Assembly: GCA_027625915.1 (NCBI GenBank)
Contig: JANTQA010000008.1
Location: forward strand, 13,393,001-13,457,000
Origin: Anaeramoeba flamelloides
Taxonomy: Eukaryota; Metamonada; Anaeramoebidae
Length of the DNA stretch: 64,000 nucleotides
Reading direction: 5' to 3'
Shown here: piece by piece, positions 58,663 through 64,000 of the stretch
Numbering within the stretch: position 1 is the first letter of the stretch
How the letters are laid out: each line of letters opens with the position of its first letter
The notes under the pieces: generated by a model
Seen by the model: the letters and a program-made list of their open reading frames with translations, nothing else
The model's database searches: none
Told to the model about the DNA's origin: nothing
Translations under genes and position numbers: made by a program

Positions 58663-60192
58663 TTAATTCTTATTTTGTTCCTTGTTCTTGATAATTTTTT
58701 CCTTTTTCTTATTTGTTCTTCTTCTTTTTTTCACTTGATCAAGATTTTGCTGTATCCTTTCAAAGCAGGCAACAAAAAACCCGATTGTTAAATCGTCGTG
58801 CGAGCACCTTACACATTTTTGGTAGGGTTCAATTCCTCTTCTCTTCCAATTTTTTAGTGCCCTTTTCAGTTTAAAAACCCCTTTCACGTGCGATGCTTCC
58901 AAAGTTTTTGCGACCACGTCTTCGTTTTCTTCCTTTCTGATACTACAGGTGCTGTAGACCACTTTCTTTACGTTTGGGAATTTCAATGCATGGCAGAGGA
59001 TTTTGTGTTGGAAAGCTGAGAGCCGCATAATCCTTTCTTCTGTGAATTCCCATTTTTTCCCATGTACGCCAGATCCTGAACAGGAGGGATCAACTAAGAT
59101 CCCAGAAACCTTTGGGAACTCTTTTGGGTTTGATGCCAGAAAATCCATCACACGAATTTCGACATTAGTTGCTTTGCTTTGCTTGACTCTTTGTTTCAAA
59201 AGTTTACCGCGTTTGAAATCCTTTTCAAAGGCATAGACCTTTTGGTTCGGGCACAGACCCGCTAATTGGATTGTTTTATTTCCTGGTGCGGATGTCGCGT
59301 CAATTAGTTCCCCGTCCATCCCACTTAGGATTAAAGGTGGGAAACAGGACGCCTTATTTTGCGCAATCATTAAAAATTGCTTGACTAAATAGTGGCTATG
59401 TAGATCGATGGTTGGCGGCAACACAAGAAGAGAAGGGATCATTGGATCACGATAAAAGGTCTTGGTGTTAACCTCGGGAACATTGCAAATCATACTCTTG
59501 CTCACAATTTGATTGGAATTGGATTTCTCAGTCGAGTTCTCTTTTGAAATCTCCTTTTCATTTTTTTCTTTGTTCAAATTTTGGCCAGTTTGCAGTGTGG
59601 TATTTTGTTGGCTTGTGTTTGAAGCGGAGGAGCCCAAATCAACCCATTTTTCTAAAACCAATTTTTGAACTATTTCATCCACAGTGGCCTTGAAGGGGTT
59701 CACTCTGAAATACTTTGGGAATTTTAGTCCCTCCTTATTGGATGTAGTTTCTTTCTGTTCCACAAGATCTTCATCACGGAAGACCTTTTTTTGAATCTTG
59801 ATGCGTGCCAAAGCTGAATGCAATTGGGAACTGTGCACAAGAATTAACTTGGAAATTGGCTTGTTTCCTAAGACGTATTTAATCTTCTTTTCAGAGATGA
59901 CCTCACCAGCCCGTTTTTTTTTGAGCTGTCCAAAAAGAAATTCATAAATAAAGATCAACAGAAGGTTTCTTTGTTTTTTATATTTGTGCCCTGTGCCTCT
60001 TAATAAACTACTTTTTTTGATAATTTCCTCCAAGATTGGCTTGAAAAAAATCACTCGATCGCTTAATTTGTAGACCATTTTACGTTGGTTTTCGGTCAAG
60101 TTTTTTAAATTAAACGTGAGTCCCTTGATGGTGCCTTTGTTGGCCAAGACTTTGGTAATTACGTATTCTGTGCTTTGGTGGATCTTTTGCAT
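58663..60192 (-). CDS. NSUN5: 25S/28S rRNA cytosine-5 methyltransferase NSUN5 / Rcm1
   Basis: A 509-residue intronless protein of the NOL1/NOP2/Sun family. The N-terminal region resembles NSUN5 (ANKGTIKGLTF near 17-27, then SSQLHSALARIKIQKK, 121-136). An N/E/K/S-rich insert (about 190-230) follows. The methyltransferase core holds the SAM-binding motif DATSAPGNKT (298-307), FEKD (322-325), RVMDFL (347-352), the motif IV DPSCSGSG with Cys371 (368-375) and the catalytic motif VI STCSIRKEENEDVV with Cys416 (414-427). DPSCSGSG is the form typical of NSUN5. The enzyme methylates one conserved cytosine in large-subunit rRNA, in the nucleolus. It is longer than human NSUN5 (429) because of the insert and a basic K/R/N-rich tail. 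Coding GC is clearly above the flanks. The product is firmly assigned; the target site is inferred from the family. Confidence 0.95.
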   Translation of the reverse strand: MQKIHQSTEYVITKVLANKGTIKGLTFNLKNLTENQRKMVYKLSDRVIFFKPILEEIIKKSSLLRGTGHKYKKQRNLLLIFIYEFLFGQLKKKRAGEVISEKKIKYVLGNKPISKLILVHSSQLHSALARIKIQKKVFRDEDLVEQKETTSNKEGLKFPKYFRVNPFKATVDEIVQKLVLEKWVDLGSSASNTSQQNTTLQTGQNLNKEKNEKEISKENSTEKSNSNQIVSKSMICNVPEVNTKTFYRDPMIPSLLVLPPTIDLHSHYLVKQFLMIAQNKASCFPPLILSGMDGELIDATSAPGNKTIQLAGLCPNQKVYAFEKDFKRGKLLKQRVKQSKATNVEIRVMDFLASNPKEFPKVSGILVDPSCSGSGVHGKKWEFTEERIMRLSAFQHKILCHALKFPNVKKVVYSTCSIRKEENEDVVAKTLEASHVKGVFKLKRALKNWKRRGIEPYQKCVRCSHDDLTIGFFVACFERIQQNLDQVKKRRRTNKKKEKIIKNKEQNKN

Positions 60193-62139
60193 TTTCTGAA
60201 GATGGTTTTGTTGGTGGTGGTTTAAGTTTTTGGTATTTGTTAAAAAATTGAATGAGGTGTTCGTGTTTGAAGGATGAAGAGATAAATTTAGTTGTTTATT
60301 TTTTTTGATTTGGAATAATAAAATATTATTACGTAATGTGAAAAAAATGAAATATTTTGTAAGAATGTTAGTTTTTTCTTATGTAATCGTACCTTTCAGT
60401 TTTTAAATTCTTTGTTTTTGGAATAAAATGATTTTCTTTTTCATTTTCCTCTTCTTTGAGATCCAAATTACTATCTTTTAAATAACTTGATCTAATTTGT
60501 ACTCAAATATTTCAAAAATTTGTAGTTCAATCATCGTTTTTTAAGGGTGTAAGTACATTTTTACCAATTTCGAGTGACACCATTTATTGAAACTTAATTC
60601 TTCCAATCATATATTTAACCAAATACAAAAATATTCTAAGAGAAATTTGAGAGTGGAAACTTTTTAGGAATGGGTTATAATCTTTTTGTTTTTTGATAGT
60701 ATTTCGTTGTGGAAAATGTAAAATTTTAATATCTATATATTGCTTTGAAGAGAAAAGGCCAAATAAGTAATAAAAAAATATTACCAGAGAGTCCAAGATA
60801 ATGGAAAATATGGATAATATTTAACCCTTTTTGATTTTTCAAAAGGGAAAATATTAAAAAATAAGGTGATAACATACTTATCAACTAAAGAATTCCTTAT
60901 ATAAGAAGTTTTTCAAAATTTATTTTATTTTGAAAAAAAGGCGATGAAAGGGGACAAATATGTCTAATATTCATCCTTTTGATTTAAAAAAGGAACAATG
61001 TGCTCAAAAAATTTCTGATTTGAATTTTTTGAACATTTTTTTTTTTGATTAGTTGAAATATTAATTTATTTACATATCAATTAAAAAATGGGTATCAAAA
61101 AAAATAAAAAAATAATCAAGAAACAATAAAAAGAAAACATTTATTTCTTGATCATATATCTAAATTTTACATAAATACTTCTTCTTTAATTGATTTTATT
61201 TTTAATTCTTGGTGGAAAAACTTTTTATTAGAAAATTTTTGATTAACAATTTACTGCCTATTTTTAAAGAATTCAAAAAATAAATTTAAAATTACTATTT
61301 TCATTCAATTCATCTAATTGCTGATTTTCTAGTTAATAGGATATTTTTTTTAACTTTATTTTCAGAAATAATAATTTCTTTGATATATTTTTTTAATTCG
61401 ATGATTATTTATTTATGCTTAAATTAAAAACTTTTAATAATTCTTATTTTTTTATTGAAATTTTGTATAAAATTTTTCATACTTTTTCTCAAATTTGAAT
61501 CTTTTTTAGTTGTTTTTTAATTTCAAGAATCTAATTGATTTACTTTAATTTTTGGGAGCGATATTCTTTTTTTTGAATTAGTTTGAAAAAAATAATGGGA
61601 AAGGGGAATTTTGAGGATTAAATTTGTTACAAAAATTTTTTGTAAAATATCAATCAATAGTAATGGGCAAGAAACTCAAGGTAATGAATTATTTTTGTTA
61701 ATATCAATTCATATGATAAAGAAGAAACATATCCCTGAAAATACACTTTGGTCAAAAATATTGTATTCTTGTTTACAAAAAATTCTTTTGGAATTACGAT
61801 CTTCCTTGTTTGGTCTTCTAAAAGAAAATATTTGTTTCAAATAAAAACCTTTTCAGGTCTATTTTATGGTTTATGATTAATTTCAGGCATTCAAATAATA
61901 CATTTCTTGATCCAAAACCAAATTTAATAAAATTAAAGAGTTGATCAAAAAATTGTTTGAAAAAATTGAAAAATTGAAGATTTGACTCTGGTTTACTTTG
62001 TTTTTACAATTCTTTTCACAAATAGAGCTGAGATTTTATTTAAATTCTAAAGTTGCAATATCATATGGCATTCAAAAATCATTTTACCATCGGTTTTTAG
62101 ATATAAAAATTTTCAAAAAGGAAAAATGTACTATCTTAC
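60193..62139. other. Upstream region of NSUN5 and non-coding DNA
   Basis: No firm gene. The first 200 bp are the likely NSUN5 promoter. A plus-strand frame at 61611-61844 (containing SNGQETQGNELFLLISIHMI) and another at 61998-62225 have mixed composition, with a splice-like 'tttcacaaatag' between them. They could be pieces of a decayed gene, but no family is recognised. Confidence 0.4.
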
Positions 62140-62322
62140 TTATGGTACTAGTCTCTATTAAATTTTTTTACCTAAATTTAATAGAGATTGAGCAAATTTT
62201 TAGCCAATTACTGAGATTTCAATAACCCTGTTTATTTTCAATATTAAAAATATTTCTAGAAAAGGAGTCCTTATTTGGAAATTGGTCAAAAAAAAATAAA
62301 CTAATAGAGACTATTTCCTTAA
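62140..62322. mobile_element. TTAAGG-ended MITE, copy 2
   Basis: 183 bp in opposite orientation to 46200-46383. Ends TTATGGTACTAGTCTCTATT and, inverted, AATAGAGACTATTTCCTTAA. The near-equal length supports a defined element. Confidence 0.8.
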
Positions 62323-62757
62323 AACCAATAACTTTCCTTTCCCAAAACAGATCTTGGCAAAGAAAAATGTGAAGAACAACTAATTTTACAATTTTTCTTT
62401 ATCTTTAAACCAATGAAATACTTTATTCAAAGCTCAGGTAAAACAATTACTATAATTAGCACGCCCCTGAAAAAATTGAAAACATTTCATTGATTTTAAT
62501 GATGTTAAATAAAGAAATAATAACCTCTAAAAGAGCCAATTATATTTAATTATTCTGAAATTCAAGTATCCCATGATGCAGTAAAATTTTTAGTTCGAAT
62601 ACTGGAATTTTTGGGGGATATCATTTTTTATGGATTTTGAGAAGTTTTTGGTTTTTTTGACGGGTTTGATGAAAAAATATTGAGGGGAGAAGAAATAGAT
62701 TTTTAAATTCTCTTTCTATTTCTTTTATGTTTACCTGGCTTATAAGAAGTTGAGAGT

Positions 62758-62758
<1 letters not shown>

Positions 62759-62790
<32 letters not shown>
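62759..62790. repeat. (AT)n microsatellite
   Basis: An uninterrupted AT dinucleotide run of about 15 units. Confidence 0.95.
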
Positions 62791-62792
<2 letters not shown>

Positions 62793-63009
62793 AAATGAGA
62801 AAAATGAATATGAAGAAATACAATGAAATTCTTAACAATCGAGATTAATTTCTTCTACTATTATACATAACTGGGAATTACCTCTATAATGATTTGAATA
62901 GTTTTGCCAAGAAATTATTTCTACTTGGTATAAATTTGATTTTTATCCGCTAACCAAAATAAAAAAAAAAAATTATAATCAAAATTTTCATTATAAAGGG
63001 GTTAGTCAT

Positions 63010-63516
63010 TTACAAGGGATCTGCTCCATACTCAAGGGGTGGCCTTAGACCAAAAATAGTATTATGAAATATCTCTTCTTTTAGGTGAAAAAATTCAAAT
63101 AACAAAAAAAAAATTTCATTGGATCTTGGACAAAAAATTCAATTATTAAAAAAAAAGATTTCTTAATTTCAAAATATCAAATTTAGAAAACAAAAATCAT
63201 CTTTTCTCATTTTATATTTCCAAATGGTTAAATTTCTTTTATTTAAAACAAATTACATTCTTGAAGTACGCAATCAATTTAATTCGATTTAATCCGAAAT
63301 GTGGTTATTTTGTAACCCTATATATTTGACCAAATAGAGATGATCTAATATTTTTTTGATTAAAATTACTCATTTATAAAATGAAAAAAAAGAAAAAAAA
63401 AAATCACTGAGATCTCAAAAAGAGCAAAAAAGAGACCCCCAAAAACTTACATTATTGTTTTCAAAATTGTAATTCACAATTATTCTAATTGGAAATTGAG
63501 TGTCGCTCTTTGGCAT
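63010..63516 (-). CDS. Possible small unrecognised gene (two exon-like pieces)
   Basis: ATG at 63516 opens MPKSDTQFPIRIIVNYNFEN and reaches a strong donor (aataat|gtaagt) at 63450. About 370 bp downstream, after a pyrimidine-rich tract ending 'cacctaaaag', the frame EIFHNTIFGLRPPLEYGADP is open to a stop codon at 63012-63010. Both pieces have protein-like composition, but their phases do not agree when joined directly, so an exon is missing, a boundary is wrong, or the two are unrelated. An overlapping longer frame (63691-63485, MSIKGCIIEVKCFF...) competes for the first piece. No family recognised. Confidence 0.22.
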
Positions 63517-64000
63517 TTTTTTCTAAAAATGTCCTCATCTTGACTTGTTGATTTTGGGAGATCGATTGTACATCATAGGTTGGTTGGTTTTTAATTGGTT
63601 TTAGGTACTCATTAAAAATTACTAAAAAGTTTATTTTTTCCCTTTTAGAAAAAAAACATTTCACCTCAATGATACAACCCTTAATTGACAAATTACAGTA
63701 TTGTGAAATACGAATAATTCATGAAATACCTCAAGGGTACACAACTTGTGGATTTTATGAAAAAGAGCATTAGATCTTTATTAAATTTGAAAAGTTCCAA
63801 AAAAAGATCATTTTCACGATTTTTCACTTTTATGGATTTTTTCGACATTTTTTTATTTATAAAATCTTATTTGAATTGAAGAATATAAGTTCACAGTTTG
63901 GTAAATGAATACTCGTACAATCCCTTTGGTTAAAGTATCTGAAGATAAACATATCCGAAGATAATGATAACAAAATAAAATCATCAATCAACTTTAAAAA

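Larger units (their letters stand above)
62323..64000. other. Right edge of the window
   Basis: Non-coding AT-rich DNA with an AT microsatellite (62759-62790) and possible gene pieces on the minus strand: a short start exon at 63516-63451 and an exon-like frame at about 63077-63010 reading EIFHNTIFGLRPPLEYGADP. The rest shows nothing recognisable. Confidence 0.4.

Noticed and set aside
1-64000. tRNA, rRNA or CRISPR features
   Set aside because: Scanning by eye for the conserved tRNA B-box/T-loop pattern, rRNA blocks and regularly spaced repeats gave nothing convincing. A covariance-model search would be needed to exclude a divergent small RNA.
1-64000. Reassigned stop codons
   Set aside because: The uS7, RPB9, VASP and NSUN5 models end at ordinary stop codons where the families end, and no conserved position falls on an in-frame stop codon.

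Overview
The window looks like nuclear DNA of an AT-rich, unicellular eukaryote with long repeat-filled intergenic regions. Genes carry short spliceosomal introns (GT...AG, mostly about 100-170 bp, a few of 0.9-2 kb), use the standard genetic code, and include eukaryotic ribosomal proteins and an RNA polymerase subunit. The repertoire (LisH-RasGEF, Ena/VASP, Stealth phosphotransferase, BORC KxDL subunit) fits an amoeboid protist. An Anaeramoeba-like or dictyostelid-like amoeba would fit best, but this is inference and the species cannot be fixed from the sequence alone.

Nine genes are supported. From left to right: a GT69/CAP59-like glycosyltransferase (+, 2852-4210); a two-exon KxDL/BORC subunit (+, 6975-7664); a three-exon LisH-RasGEF (-, 16360-10998); RPB9 (+, 19666-19992); a four-exon Ena/VASP with a 5-nt first coding exon (-, 28215-25859); four-exon 40S protein uS7/RPS5 (+, 33896-35048); three-exon 40S protein eS17/RPS17 (-, 40125-39492); a Stealth-family sugar-phosphotransferase (-, 47921-46482); and the rRNA cytosine-5 methyltransferase NSUN5/Rcm1 (-, 60192-58663). 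The multi-exon models were built by hand from splice signals, reading phase and family homology. Apart from the last eS17 exon they keep a consistent phase.

There is no operon-like arrangement. Functionally, RasGEF and VASP belong to actin/signalling control, KxDL to lysosome positioning, GT69 and Stealth to Golgi or secretory glycan assembly, and RPB9, uS7, eS17 and NSUN5 to transcription and ribosome production.

Most of the window is non-coding, roughly 80-90% A+T, with homopolymer runs, microsatellites and many short inverted-repeat elements. Recognisable groups are: a Tc1/mariner-like CAGT/TA MITE (two copies); a TTAAGG-ended MITE (two copies); an ACTGGTATTTGAAT-ended MITE; long palindromes at 1.2-1.8 kb and 33.2-33.7 kb; an approximately 830-bp inverted pair flanking RPB9, with a related empty site near 50.97 kb; an approximately 400-bp inverted pair flanking eS17; and several dispersed repeat families. 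No tRNA, rRNA, CRISPR array or clear viral gene was seen. I did not find convincing evidence of a wholly new biological system. The most notable points are the VASP micro-exon, the two capsule-type glycan enzymes, and the mobile-element history around RPB9.
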